A stretch of 64,000 bases of DNA from an uncultured Bacteroidales bacterium (GTDB lineage Bacteria; Bacteroidota; Bacteroidia; Bacteroidales; UBA932). This document shows positions 1-7,546 of this stretch, piece by piece (the stretch's first letter is position 1; the number at the start of each line of letters is the position of its first letter). The stretch covers positions 1 to 64,000 of the forward strand of contig ONRD01000005.1 of assembly GCA_900320185.1 (NCBI GenBank), written 5' to 3'. The notes under the pieces were generated by a model. That model did no database searches. It worked only from the letters and a program-made list of their open reading frames with translations, and was not told the DNA's origin. The translations under genes were made by a program, and so were the position numbers.

Positions 1-245
1 AAGCCTGGCCTGAAAATGGCCGGGCTTCATTGTATTATCGGATTTTTTTCGTAAGTTTGATGAGGACCTGTCCAATTCCCCGAACCATTGCAAGCGGCAA
101 CGGAATGTGGAGCAAGGCTCCGACTACCTGGGCAGCCGGAGCTGAAATAGGTTACAAGACCATCGGCGGACCGCTACGGGTCGGGATTCACTGGTGTGAC
201 TTGACCGGTTTCGGAATCACAGGCAGCTACGGTTTTTATTTCTAG
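1..245 (+). CDS. C-terminal end of an outer-membrane beta-barrel protein (partial, cut by the window edge)
   Basis: The frame ending at 245 stays open back to the first base, so this is probably the last ~80 codons of a gene that begins outside the window. The final third alternates polar and hydrophobic residues, has the segment GAEIGYKTIGGPLRVGIHW and ends in GFYF. That is how the last strands of BamA-like and patatin-associated surface-antigen barrels end, with a terminal aromatic residue recognised by the Bam machinery. The middle part does not match anything I know. Assignment to the patatin-linked barrel family is inference, and a decayed remnant is also possible. Confidence 0.45.
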   Translation, partial: AWPENGRASLYYRIFFVSLMRTCPIPRTIASGNGMWSKAPTTWAAGAEIGYKTIGGPLRVGIHWCDLTGFGITGSYGFYF

Positions 246-270
246 GGAAACCGCGACCGCCTGACGACGT

Positions 271-313
271 TGGAGGGACGGACGGAGCGGAAGGAGCGAA
301 TGCGTTCAGGATT
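271..313. repeat. degenerate right-half copy of the palindromic intergenic repeat
   Basis: This stretch resembles the right-hand part of the full repeat that follows directly (ggaggga, ggagcggaagg, gcgaa). It lacks the left arm and the matching end arm. Full and partial copies are also packed side by side at 32 kb. Confidence 0.5.
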
Positions 314-432
314 GCAAGCGGTGTTGCCCTGAGGACCCTGGCCACCCGCGGCCGTAAGCGGGAGGGACCCACACCGCAAGGTGTGGGAGGGATGGAGCGG
401 AGCGGAAGGTCCGAAGGGCAATATCCGCTTGC
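314..432. repeat. palindromic intergenic repeat, full copy A
   Basis: A 119-base element is bounded by imperfect inverted arms of about 24 bases, starting GCAAGCGG and ending CCGCTTGC. Inside are two further hairpins: CCCGC/GCGGG near 345-361 and an eight-base-pair stem CCCACACC-gcaa-GGTGTGGG at 368-387. The same architecture occurs three more times at 31971-32271. Copies differ by paired changes that keep the stems intact, so the folded shape seems to be what is kept. No transposase is next to it. It could be a REP/BIME-like or MITE-like element, or a structured RNA. Spurious small ORFs run through it. Confidence 0.8.
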
Positions 433-472
433 GGGAACCCATCAACCGGCAACCCACGAACAAACACGAAAA

Positions 473-516
473 AAGAGGATGACCTCCAAGTCAACGGACT
501 TGTCAGTCATCCTCTT
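473..516 (-). terminator. intrinsic terminator after the nfeD-flotillin-XRE operon
   Basis: AAGAGGATGAC pairs perfectly with GTCATCCTCTT, with an inner AAGTC/GACTT stem. On the minus strand the hairpin is followed by a run of T. It lies 25 bases after the XRE stop. Almost the same hairpin occurs at 7233-7274. Confidence 0.75.
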
Positions 517-541
517 GGATTATCATTACCGGGACGGAAGG

Positions 542-766
542 CTAACCTTCCGGCTCCTGAGGTTCTGCACGATATTCAAGAAGGTCAGCCGGCTGGCAGT
601 CAAGAGCCTTACAAAGGGAGTCGAGGGTAGCGAAGCGGATTCCCTTTGCCTTCCCGGTCTTCAAGATGGACAGGTTGACAGGAGAGAGCCCTATCTTCTC
701 CGCAAGCTCATTGGAAGACATCTTCCTCTTTGCAAGCATCACATCGACATTGACTACGATCGCCAT
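542..766 (-). CDS. small XRE-family (Cro/C1-type) DNA-binding protein, paralog 1
   Basis: This 74-residue protein is almost entirely one helix-turn-helix domain. It reads KMSSNELAEKIGLSPVNLSI for the HTH core, followed by LDSLCKALDCQPADLLEY, the closing helices typical of YozG-like XRE proteins. It is probably a DNA-binding autoregulator. Its start lies two bases after the flotillin stop, so it is the last gene of an nfeD-flotillin-XRE operon, followed by a strong terminator. A close paralog (same N-terminal NVDVMLA, same HTH) sits at 6812-7024 in front of an M16 protease gene. The target genes cannot be told from the sequence. Confidence 0.85.
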   Translation of the reverse strand: MAIVVNVDVMLAKRKMSSNELAEKIGLSPVNLSILKTGKAKGIRFATLDSLCKALDCQPADLLEYRAEPQEPEG

Positions 767-768
767 GG

Positions 769-2148
769 CTATTCCTTAGTTTTGGGTGCAGCGGCAGGCT
801 GCTCATCGGGAGCGGCATCCTTGCCCTTGATGTATTCGGGAAGATTCATGCCCGCCATCTTGAAGAGGTCCTGGAGCGGAGGTACGGACTGCATCATGCC
901 GGAGATGAAATTGGCTGTGGCAGTCTTGCCGTCCTTTCCGCCGGCGCCGTCCCAGACGGTCACCTTGTCGATGTTGATACCCTTCACGGCCTCGACCTGG
1001 GTCTTCACCAGTTCAGGCAGCTTGTCGGAAATCATCATCAGGACAGCCTTCTGCGCGTCACCTTCCGCAGCTCCCACCATCCTGGCGAAACCTTCAGCCT
1101 GCTTGGTGAGGATCTCGAGGGTACCACGGGCCTGGGCATCCATCTTGGCGAAGATAGCATCAGCCTCACCCTTGGCAGTCCTGCGCAGTTTCTCGGCCTC
1201 AGCCTCAGCCTCGATGATGAGACGCTCCTTCTCAATCTGGGCAGGGACGACGATATTGGCCTGCTGGGTAGCCTTCTCCCTCTCTGCACGGGCAAGCTCG
1301 GCATCCCTTTCCGACTGGTAGGCTTCCTGCAGTGCCTTGGCGGCCTGTACCTTCTCGGCAGCGACTGCGAGACGGTCGGCCTCAGCCGTCTTCTGGCGGC
1401 GGAGTGCGTCGGAATTGGCGATCTCCACCTTTGCGTTGTTCTCTCCCTTGACCGCATCGGCATCGGCGGCAGCCACGTTGATACGGGTGTCCTTGTCGGC
1501 GTTGGCCTTTCCGGTCTCACCGTAACGGTTCTGCTCGGCGACGCTCTTCTTGGCGTCGTTGATCGCCTTAGCGGCCGCTTCCTTACCAAGGGCCTCGATG
1601 TACCCGGACTCGTCACTGATGTCGGTTACGTTCACGTTGATGAGCTTGAGTCCGATCTTGCGGAGTTCAGCCTCCACGTTGGCGCTGACGCTTGCCAAGA
1701 ACTTGTCCCTGTCGGCGTTGATCTCTTCGATGTCCATCGTCGCGATGACCAGACGGAGCTGGCCGAAGAGGATATCGGTCGCGATGCTCTGTATGGCGTC
1801 GGTCTTGAGGCCGAGAAGCCTCTCGGCGGCGTTTGTCATGACCTCGGGCTCAGTGCTGATACCGACTGTGAAGCGGCATGGCACGTCGACACGGATATTC
1901 TGCTTGGAAAGCGCATTCCGGAGATTGCATTCGATGCTGATGGGCTTGAGGTCAAGCATCTGGTAGTCCTGGAAGACAGGCCAGATGAAAGCCGCTCCTC
2001 CGTGGATGCACTTTGCGGAAGACTTGCGTCCCGTCTTACCGTAGATGACGAGGATCTTGTCTGAAGGGCAGCGCCTGTAGCGCCTTAGGATTGCCGCGAA
2101 GGTCACGAAGAGGACAGCGACAATGATGAGTATCAGTTCGATGTTCAT
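769..2148 (-). CDS. flotillin-like SPFH/band-7 membrane scaffold protein
   Basis: The 459-residue protein has an N-terminal hydrophobic anchor (about residues 3-20), an SPFH domain (about 30-190), and a long Ala/Glu-rich coiled coil (about 190-330) containing the EAEAEAEKLRRTAKGEA type of repeat. It ends in a C-terminal domain rich in charged residues. Flotillins oligomerise on the inner face of the membrane and organise membrane microdomains. The gene is preceded 36 bases upstream by an NfeD-like partner, the classic pairing for this family, and followed by a small XRE gene. The C-terminal tail is Pro/Ala/Asp-rich. Family assignment is firm; the exact cargo is unknown. Confidence 0.9.
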   Translation of the reverse strand: MNIELILIIVAVLFVTFAAILRRYRRCPSDKILVIYGKTGRKSSAKCIHGGAAFIWPVFQDYQMLDLKPISIECNLRNALSKQNIRVDVPCRFTVGISTEPEVMTNAAERLLGLKTDAIQSIATDILFGQLRLVIATMDIEEINADRDKFLASVSANVEAELRKIGLKLINVNVTDISDESGYIEALGKEAAAKAINDAKKSVAEQNRYGETGKANADKDTRINVAAADADAVKGENNAKVEIANSDALRRQKTAEADRLAVAAEKVQAAKALQEAYQSERDAELARAEREKATQQANIVVPAQIEKERLIIEAEAEAEKLRRTAKGEADAIFAKMDAQARGTLEILTKQAEGFARMVGAAEGDAQKAVLMMISDKLPELVKTQVEAVKGINIDKVTVWDGAGGKDGKTATANFISGMMQSVPPLQDLFKMAGMNLPEYIKGKDAAPDEQPAAAPKTKE

Positions 2149-2184
2149 GGTTGTTGTTTATTAATGGTTGCTTTCTCGTTCTTG

Positions 2185-2802
2185 TCAGATGATGGCAGGG
2201 TCAAGTTCCTCTACCAGGACCGTGCTGTCGTTGAGCACGTCTACGACCTTGATGGCGGTACCGGTCTTTATGGCGTCGCCGTCAGTCACGGCATCATATT
2301 CACGGACTGCACCGTTGATGGAGATCTGGACCTTCCCCTCGCCTGAGCGGGCGGCCGGGATCGTCAGGTAGACATTTCCCTCGCACCCGACGGCGGAGGA
2401 ACGCAGGTCGATGTTCCCGCTCTGCTGCATGCCGCTGAGCCACTTGAAAAGCAGCATCACGACGACCACCAGACCTATGCCCACGAGAACCGCCACCGTA
2501 AGGAGCAAGGCATCGGACTTGATCGTGTTGCGCAGCAGGACTGCCGTCCAGCCGAATCCCAGGCAGAAATCCACGAGGTTGCGGAAGGTGAGCAGATTCA
2601 TTGAAGGATCCGCGTCGAAAGAACCGTCTCCGCCACCCATGTCGACGTCCGGAGAAGCATCGAAGTCAGTGTCGATTCCACCGTCTCCTCCGATACCGAT
2701 GAAAGTCATGACAGACTGGATTAAGAAGATCAGTGTAGCGGACAAAGTCACGGCCCACAGTACTTGCATGACCGTACTCAAGGAAGACCACCAGGCTAAC
2801 AT
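2185..2802 (-). CDS. NfeD-like membrane protein with C-terminal OB fold
   Basis: The 205-residue protein has hydrophobic segments at about residues 10-37 and 80-117. They are separated by an acidic, glycine-rich loop (GGDGGIDTDFDASPDVDMGG). A C-terminal beta-rich domain (about 130-205) contains VGCEGNVYLTIPAARSGEGK, the NfeD/YqiJ-type OB fold. Such proteins partner with SPFH proteins, and here the flotillin gene follows at once. It is the first gene of the operon, with a promoter-like TATATTTG box about 60 bases upstream. It was annotated from the upstream ATG because the first hydrophobic segment begins right after it. Confidence 0.85.
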   Translation of the reverse strand: MLAWWSSLSTVMQVLWAVTLSATLIFLIQSVMTFIGIGGDGGIDTDFDASPDVDMGGGDGSFDADPSMNLLTFRNLVDFCLGFGWTAVLLRNTIKSDALLLTVAVLVGIGLVVVVMLLFKWLSGMQQSGNIDLRSSAVGCEGNVYLTIPAARSGEGKVQISINGAVREYDAVTDGDAIKTGTAIKVVDVLNDSTVLVEELDPAII

Positions 2803-2837
2803 ATCAACATAGATTAAAAGGTTGAACCAAACTCTTT

Positions 2838-2868
2838 GGAGTCCAAGTTGGGCTCCAATGCAAATATA
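2838..2868 (-). promoter_or_regulatory. promoter and 5' hairpin of the nfeD-flotillin operon
   Basis: On the minus strand TATATTTG (2868 to 2861) matches the Bacteroidota -7 consensus TAnnTTTG. Directly downstream, GGAGTCC/GGGCTCC (2838-2856) forms a seven-pair stem near the expected transcript start, leaving a leader of about 50 bases before the nfeD ATG. No -33 box was confirmed. Confidence 0.5.
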
Positions 2869-2918
2869 TAAAGAAATTTATATAAAACAATAATTTTTGA
2901 AAAAATTTCGTAAATTAA

Positions 2919-3833
2919 TTAAAAATCTTCCAGAAGCCTCCCCAGGATGCCACGCACAAAGGAGCACAGGGGCGAGGAAGAGAAGGAAGCCGACGGCCTG
3001 AAATGAACGTCGGTAGCAAGACCGGGAACCGGGGCGGGAATGACTGAGAGTCTTCCTGCGGGTTGGAAGGGATCCGCTGTTCCAGCCATTGGACCGGATG
3101 CACTGTCCGGGAACACGGCCGTCCCCCGGCATGCGGCAGGGACTATCCCGACGACCTGGGGCGACCGCCCGGCCAACGAAAGTACGGGTATAAGGTTGTC
3201 CGAGAGAAGCACCGCCAGGGCCTCGATGTCCGGAGGAAGCTGCCCGGAATAGCCTTTCCAGACCGCATACCGGACTCCGGGAGGTAGTTTTCCAAGGCTG
3301 TCGACATCCGAATATGCCGGATTCGACGTGACCGCTATGGCCCGGACGCTTCCGACGAAGGAGACGCTGCTTTCCAGCGAGGGTTCCGCCTCGTGAGGGC
3401 ACGAGGAAACCACGGCATCCGCATCCTCATCGACGGCGGAGCAGTCCGAGAGGGTAAGCGACAGTCCGGGATTCGACGCATGGAGGGCAAGGATGAGTCC
3501 GGGAGCGATGAAACTTGAGACGAAGCCATCCGAAACGATCCTGAGCGGACGCCCTGAGGCAAGTTTTCCCTCAGGGCCGAACATGGAGCCGGCAGCGGAG
3601 TACCAGTACAGTATCCTGGAGGCATATTCTTCGAAAACGAGCCCCGCGGCAGTGAGTTTGACGGCACGGCCCGAACGGTCGACCAGAACTGTCCCCAGTT
3701 CCTTCTCAAGTTCGGAGATATTCTGGCTGACAGCGGGCTGAGTGATCCCAAGGGCTTTGGCTGCAAGGGTGAAACTTCTCTTGCGGGCCACTTCCATGAA
3801 AACCTTCAACTTGAAATCCTGGAGCATAAGCAA
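2919..3833 (-). CDS. LysR-type transcriptional regulator
   Basis: The 304-residue protein opens with a winged HTH domain (FKLKVFMEVARKRSFTLAAK, then ITQPAVSQNISELEKELG), the LysR DNA-binding signature. A periplasmic-binding-like effector domain occupies about residues 90-300. The start could be either of two ATGs two codons apart. The second (3827) gives the usual MLQDFKLKVF beginning. It stands alone between oppositely regulated units, so the regulated gene and inducer are not evident. LysR genes often control a divergent neighbour, but here the neighbour on the right is convergent in transcription direction (also minus), so no target is proposed. Confidence 0.85.
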   Translation of the reverse strand: MLMLQDFKLKVFMEVARKRSFTLAAKALGITQPAVSQNISELEKELGTVLVDRSGRAVKLTAAGLVFEEYASRILYWYSAAGSMFGPEGKLASGRPLRIVSDGFVSSFIAPGLILALHASNPGLSLTLSDCSAVDEDADAVVSSCPHEAEPSLESSVSFVGSVRAIAVTSNPAYSDVDSLGKLPPGVRYAVWKGYSGQLPPDIEALAVLLSDNLIPVLSLAGRSPQVVGIVPAACRGTAVFPDSASGPMAGTADPFQPAGRLSVIPAPVPGLATDVHFRPSASFSSSPLCSFVRGILGRLLEDF

Positions 3834-3922
3834 CTCTTATAGTCACAAATATAGTAAAAAACGCTCACGATGGAAAGCAGGCCCAGGCGGAAGGCCGCCT
3901 GCGCGGAGCAAGAAATAATGAA

Positions 3923-3945
3923 GGCGACCGTTTCTGACGGCCGCC
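3923..3945 (-). terminator. terminator after the XRE-M16 operon
   Basis: GGCGACCGT pairs with ACGGCCGCC with one mismatch around a five-base loop, about 28 bases after the M16 stop. The minus strand continues TTCATTATTTCTT, a weak T-rich tail. Confidence 0.55.
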
Positions 3946-3973
3946 CTCCCAATAAAGATTTCAATGATCCTTG

Positions 3974-6799
3974 CTACTCCCTTTCTGTGGATTTGCCAGG
4001 AACCTGGACGAAATCGATGAAGTTGCCCGAGTGGACAAGTTTCCAGGCAGCCTCGCGGATGGACTCCTTGGAGATGGCGTTGACGGCAGCCTCATATTCC
4101 TTGTCGTAGTCGCCGCCACCGAACTGGTAGTACCTGACGAGGTTGTTCATCCAGTAGGAATTGTTGATCCTGTTTTCAGGGACATTCTTCTTGAAGTTCT
4201 CGACGGTACGGGTCAGCTGCTCGTCGGTAGGGCCGTTCGTGGCGAGCTTGACGAACTCGTCGACCGCGAGGTTCCTGAGCTTGTTCACCATAGAAGGCTT
4301 GCACTGGAACACTACCTGGAGGATGGTCCTTTCCTCAGGTGCCTTCATCGAAGCGCTGGCGGAAGAGGCACCGTAGGTGCCGCCCTCGTCCTCGCGCATG
4401 GTGTCAACGTAGATCTGGTCGAGGACATAGCTGACAGCCTGGGTCATGACATCGCCGTAGACGGTGTAAGGGCTGTAGTCCGTGTAGACCTGGATGACGG
4501 TGCACAGAGGAGTCTCCATGTCGGTCTTGATGAACTCATTGACGTTCCCCTTGACGAAATGGGGGCCCATGTCGGTCCACTGGGTGGCCTTCTTCCCCGC
4601 AGGGAGCGAGCCTATGTACTTTTCTACCAGGGGCTGGAGGGTCTCGAGGTCAACGTCGCCGGTGATAACCATGACTGCATCCTTCGCATCGGCGAAGATG
4701 TTGCGGTAATTCTTCTCGACGGTTGCCAGGTCGGCCTTGTCGATCTTCTCCATCGAGATGAACTCACGCCTGGGATCGTCTCCGTACAGGACCTTGGTCA
4801 TTTCCTTGTTGAAGATCATCTGGGGGTTCTTCTCGAGATTGGGAAGCATCGACTTGAGCTGGCTGACGGCGGTGTTCCACTCTTCAGGGTCGAAACGAGG
4901 CTCCACATATTCAAGATAAAGGAGCTGGAAGGCTGTCTCAAGGTCCTTGACGGATGAGTTGCCGGAAACTCCGCTGAACATGTTGCCGATATAAGGGTTC
5001 ACGCTGATGTTCTTTCCGGTCAGCATCTTGCCCAGGTCGGTTCCCTTGAACCCGGCCACACCCCGGTTGTTCTCGAACATGCCGTAGATGTTGCTGTCGA
5101 AGGAAGCCATCTCGGAAGTGGGGATAAGGCTCTCGCCGCCCGCCTTGAAGAGATTGAAGAGGATCTGGTCCTTCTTGTAGTCGGTAGGGAGCACGACGAC
5201 CTTCACACCGTTGCCGAGGGTCCACTCGGTGGAGCCGTACCTGGACTTGGCGGTCTTCTTGACCGGCGAGCCGGCCAGGGTCTCGGGATTGAGGAGTTCG
5301 ACGTCAAGGCTTTCTTCCACGGGAGCCTCGATCTCCGCGCCCTTGACTTCCTCCATTACCTGGAGAAGCTGCTGGGCGGTAGGGGTGGCGATCCCGTCCT
5401 TCTGGGGACCGGAATAGATCACGACGAGGTTGTTGTCAGTGATGAACTGGGGAACCACCTGGTTGAGAAGCTGGGCGTTTACCTGGCCGAGGAGACCCTT
5501 CACGAGCTCAAGTTCGGCCTGGGGCTCCATGTAGGCACGGTTGTCGAAGAAGTTGCTGATCAGAGGATAGACGAACTCCGGATTCTTCCTGGAAGAGGCC
5601 TCTGCAGCCCTCTTCTCGTAACGGGAGATGATCCCGTCCTTGGCCCTCTGGACCTCAGCCTCGGTGAAACCGTATTTCTTCATCTTCTCAAGCTGCAGGC
5701 AATAGTCCTTGAATCCTCCGAGGATGTTGTCTTCCTTGAGGGTGACATCGCCGAAAGCAGCCTCGAAAGCCTCGCAGAGGCTGCCGTAGCCGAAGCTGCC
5801 GGAAAGGAAGGAAGCGTCCGGCTTGGAAGTGATGTCGTTGAAACGCTCGCCCATCACGCGGCTGGTGATGTTCGTGATGAGGTCGACAAGCATTCCTGGA
5901 ACTGTGTTGTTCATGGACTCGTCACGTGCATCGGTCTCCCAGGCGAGTTCCACGCTGCAGGAAGTTGTCTCGGGATCGGTAAGGACAGCCACCCTCGGCT
6001 CGGCGAACTCGGTAAGCGTGATCTTGTCCTTGGCCTTCGGATTGACAGCCTTGGGGATGTCCGCCCAGGTGGACTTGATCTTGGCCTCGACATAGTCCAC
6101 ATCGACGTCTCCCACGACGATGACGGCCTGCATGTCGGGACGGTACCACGTCTTGTAGAAATTGACAAGGCTCTCGGGCTTGAAGTTCTCGAGGTTCTCC
6201 TGGCTTCCGATAAGCGTGCACGTGGAATACTTGCTGTCACCGTACAGATAGGGAAGGCTCCTTTCAAAGGTCCTCCACTGCGCATTCCTGCGGCTCCTCC
6301 TCTCTTCGATGATGACGGGGCGCTCCTTGTCGATCTCGACAGGATCGTTGGTCACGAAGTGCGAATAGTCATGAAGGATGAGAAGGCAGGTATCCACCAC
6401 CGACTGGCGCACCAGAGGTATGTTGGTCAGCATGTACTGGGTCTGGTCGATTCCCGTAGACGCATTGACATTGCCTCCGAAAGAAGCTCCGATGCTCTGG
6501 AGCCAGTCAAGCAAGGCCTTGCCGGGGAAATTCTTGGTGCCGTTGAAGCACATGTGCTCGAGGAAGTGGGCGAGACCGTCCTGGTCGGGAGTCTCCTGGA
6601 TGGCACCGACGTTGGTGGCGAGGTAGAACTCGGCGCGGTCGGCCGGTTTCTCATTGTGCATGATGTAGTAAGTCAGCCCGTTGTCGAGCTGTCCCTTGCG
6701 TACGGCAGGATCGTTTGGAAGCTGCTGCATCTGCCCCTGGGCGAAGACCGGGATGGCGGCCAGCACAAGGGCAACGGCAAATGTTAGGATTTTTCTCAT
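3974..6799 (-). CDS. secreted M16 family zinc metalloprotease (PqqL-like, two-domain)
   Basis: The 941-residue protein has a Sec signal peptide (residues 1-20, MRKILTFAVALVLAAIPVFA). The inverzincin motif HFLEH is at residues 78-82 with glutamates near 158-165 to complete the zinc site. A second, catalytically silent M16 half follows (from about residue 520), as in other ~930-residue Bacteroidota M16 proteins. The enzyme probably degrades peptides in the periplasm. Its start lies 12 bases after a small XRE gene, so the two are probably cotranscribed. A terminator-like hairpin follows the stop. The full two-domain length argues against truncation. Confidence 0.92.
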   Translation of the reverse strand: MRKILTFAVALVLAAIPVFAQGQMQQLPNDPAVRKGQLDNGLTYYIMHNEKPADRAEFYLATNVGAIQETPDQDGLAHFLEHMCFNGTKNFPGKALLDWLQSIGASFGGNVNASTGIDQTQYMLTNIPLVRQSVVDTCLLILHDYSHFVTNDPVEIDKERPVIIEERRSRRNAQWRTFERSLPYLYGDSKYSTCTLIGSQENLENFKPESLVNFYKTWYRPDMQAVIVVGDVDVDYVEAKIKSTWADIPKAVNPKAKDKITLTEFAEPRVAVLTDPETTSCSVELAWETDARDESMNNTVPGMLVDLITNITSRVMGERFNDITSKPDASFLSGSFGYGSLCEAFEAAFGDVTLKEDNILGGFKDYCLQLEKMKKYGFTEAEVQRAKDGIISRYEKRAAEASSRKNPEFVYPLISNFFDNRAYMEPQAELELVKGLLGQVNAQLLNQVVPQFITDNNLVVIYSGPQKDGIATPTAQQLLQVMEEVKGAEIEAPVEESLDVELLNPETLAGSPVKKTAKSRYGSTEWTLGNGVKVVVLPTDYKKDQILFNLFKAGGESLIPTSEMASFDSNIYGMFENNRGVAGFKGTDLGKMLTGKNISVNPYIGNMFSGVSGNSSVKDLETAFQLLYLEYVEPRFDPEEWNTAVSQLKSMLPNLEKNPQMIFNKEMTKVLYGDDPRREFISMEKIDKADLATVEKNYRNIFADAKDAVMVITGDVDLETLQPLVEKYIGSLPAGKKATQWTDMGPHFVKGNVNEFIKTDMETPLCTVIQVYTDYSPYTVYGDVMTQAVSYVLDQIYVDTMREDEGGTYGASSASASMKAPEERTILQVVFQCKPSMVNKLRNLAVDEFVKLATNGPTDEQLTRTVENFKKNVPENRINNSYWMNNLVRYYQFGGGDYDKEYEAAVNAISKESIREAAWKLVHSGNFIDFVQVPGKSTERE

Positions 6800-6811
6800 G
6801 TTGATTGGGGA

Positions 6812-7024
6812 TTATTGTTGTTCTGACTTGTATTCTAGGATGTCTCCCGGCTGGCAGTCCAGCGCCTGGCAGATTGCATTCAGTGTCGAGAAACGCACTG
6901 CCTTCGCCTTGCCTGTCTTCAGGATGGAAAGGTTCGCAGGGGTGATTCCCACCTTCGAGGCGAGTTCTCCGCTGGACATCTTCCTCCTGGCCAGCATAAC
7001 GTCCACATTAATGATAATAGGCAT
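6812..7024 (-). CDS. small XRE-family DNA-binding protein, paralog 2
   Basis: This 70-residue protein consists of one Cro/C1-type HTH domain. It has KMSSGELASKVGITPANLSI followed by LNAICQALDCQPGDILEYKS. It is clearly related to the 542-766 protein, sharing the NVDVMLA start and the LKTGKAK turn. It is the first gene of an operon with the M16 protease 12 bases downstream. A TATCTTCG box lies about 27 bases upstream of the start. Autoregulation together with control of the protease is plausible but inferred. Confidence 0.85.
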   Translation of the reverse strand: MPIIINVDVMLARRKMSSGELASKVGITPANLSILKTGKAKAVRFSTLNAICQALDCQPGDILEYKSEQQ

Positions 7025-7051
7025 CTTGATCCAGGCTTCGTTCCTTTTTTG

Positions 7052-7059
7052 CGAAGATA
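7052..7059 (-). promoter_or_regulatory. candidate -7 box for XRE-M16 operon
   Basis: On the minus strand TATCTTCG fits TAnnTTTG with one difference and lies 28 bases before the XRE start codon. No -33 box was confirmed. Confidence 0.35.
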
Positions 7060-7232
7060 AGGCAATATTTGTTCACGTGCAAGAAAAGACCGAAATAAAT
7101 TGCCGTGATTCGATAAAAAATTTAGAAATATCAATACTACGGTCCTCTCGCCCATGTCCATGGTCCCGGGGGGCACGACGAGGCCGCGCGTTTGCAAGGG
7201 AGCCTGCCTGAGAACGGCGGCCGAATAAAAAA

Positions 7233-7274
7233 AGAGGATGGCCTCCAAGTCTGTCGACTTATCAGTCATCCTCC
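7233..7274 (-). terminator. intrinsic terminator after the ferredoxin gene
   Basis: GAGGATG pairs with CATCCTC and an inner AAGTC-tgtc-GACTT stem closes the loop. The minus strand runs into seven T residues. It is nearly the same sequence as the terminator at 473-516, over about 40 bases. It lies about 22 bases past the ferredoxin stop. Confidence 0.7.
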
Positions 7275-7295
7275 CCTTGAAAAACTCTCCTGCCT

Positions 7296-7469
7296 TTATT
7301 CGGCGGGGCTGATGGCACCCACCGGGCAAGCGTCTGCGCATGTGCCGCAATCGACGCATGCATCAGGATCGATGGTGTAGAAATCACCCTCGTGAATCGC
7401 TCCCTGAGGGCACTCGCCTGCACAGGTTCCGCAAGCGATGCAATCGGTTTCAGAAATCTTGTAAGCCAT
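7296..7469 (-). CDS. small 2[4Fe-4S] ferredoxin
   Basis: This 57-residue protein begins MAYKISETDCIACGTCAGEC. It has two complete CxxCxxCxxxCP clusters (Cys 10, 13, 16, 20 and Cys 38, 41, 44, 48), so it should bind two [4Fe-4S] clusters and act as a soluble low-potential electron carrier. It is below the usual 60-residue ORF cutoff and easily missed. It has its own promoter-like element (7529-7536) and a terminator, so it looks monocistronic. It is also acidic, as usual for clostridial-type ferredoxins. Redox partners are not encoded nearby. Confidence 0.93.
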   Translation of the reverse strand: MAYKISETDCIACGTCAGECPQGAIHEGDFYTIDPDACVDCGTCADACPVGAISPAE

Positions 7470-7528
7470 AATACCAATAATTGAATTGTTTCCTCACTAT
7501 GATGAATCCCCTTCCGGGAACCAACGTG

Positions 7529-7536
7529 CAAAGATA
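7529..7536 (-). promoter_or_regulatory. candidate -7 box for the ferredoxin gene
   Basis: On the minus strand TATCTTTG matches the Bacteroidota -7 consensus and lies 60 bases before the ferredoxin start, just after the stop of the exporter gene. A -33 element was not confirmed. Confidence 0.45.
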
Positions 7537-7546
7537 GTTCGAATAA

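Noticed and set aside
1-27. Inverted repeat AAGCCTGGCC / GGCCGGGCTT as a terminator
   Set aside because: It lies inside a frame that stays open to the left window edge, and no T run follows.
242-494. Small minus-strand frames with LPLTAAGGQGPQ-like text
   Set aside because: They only read through the palindromic repeat; similar text appears at each copy, so they are products of the repeat rather than genes.
7262-7531. 89-residue minus-strand frame overlapping the ferredoxin
   Set aside because: It is out of frame with the cysteine clusters, which clearly belong to the 57-residue ferredoxin frame.
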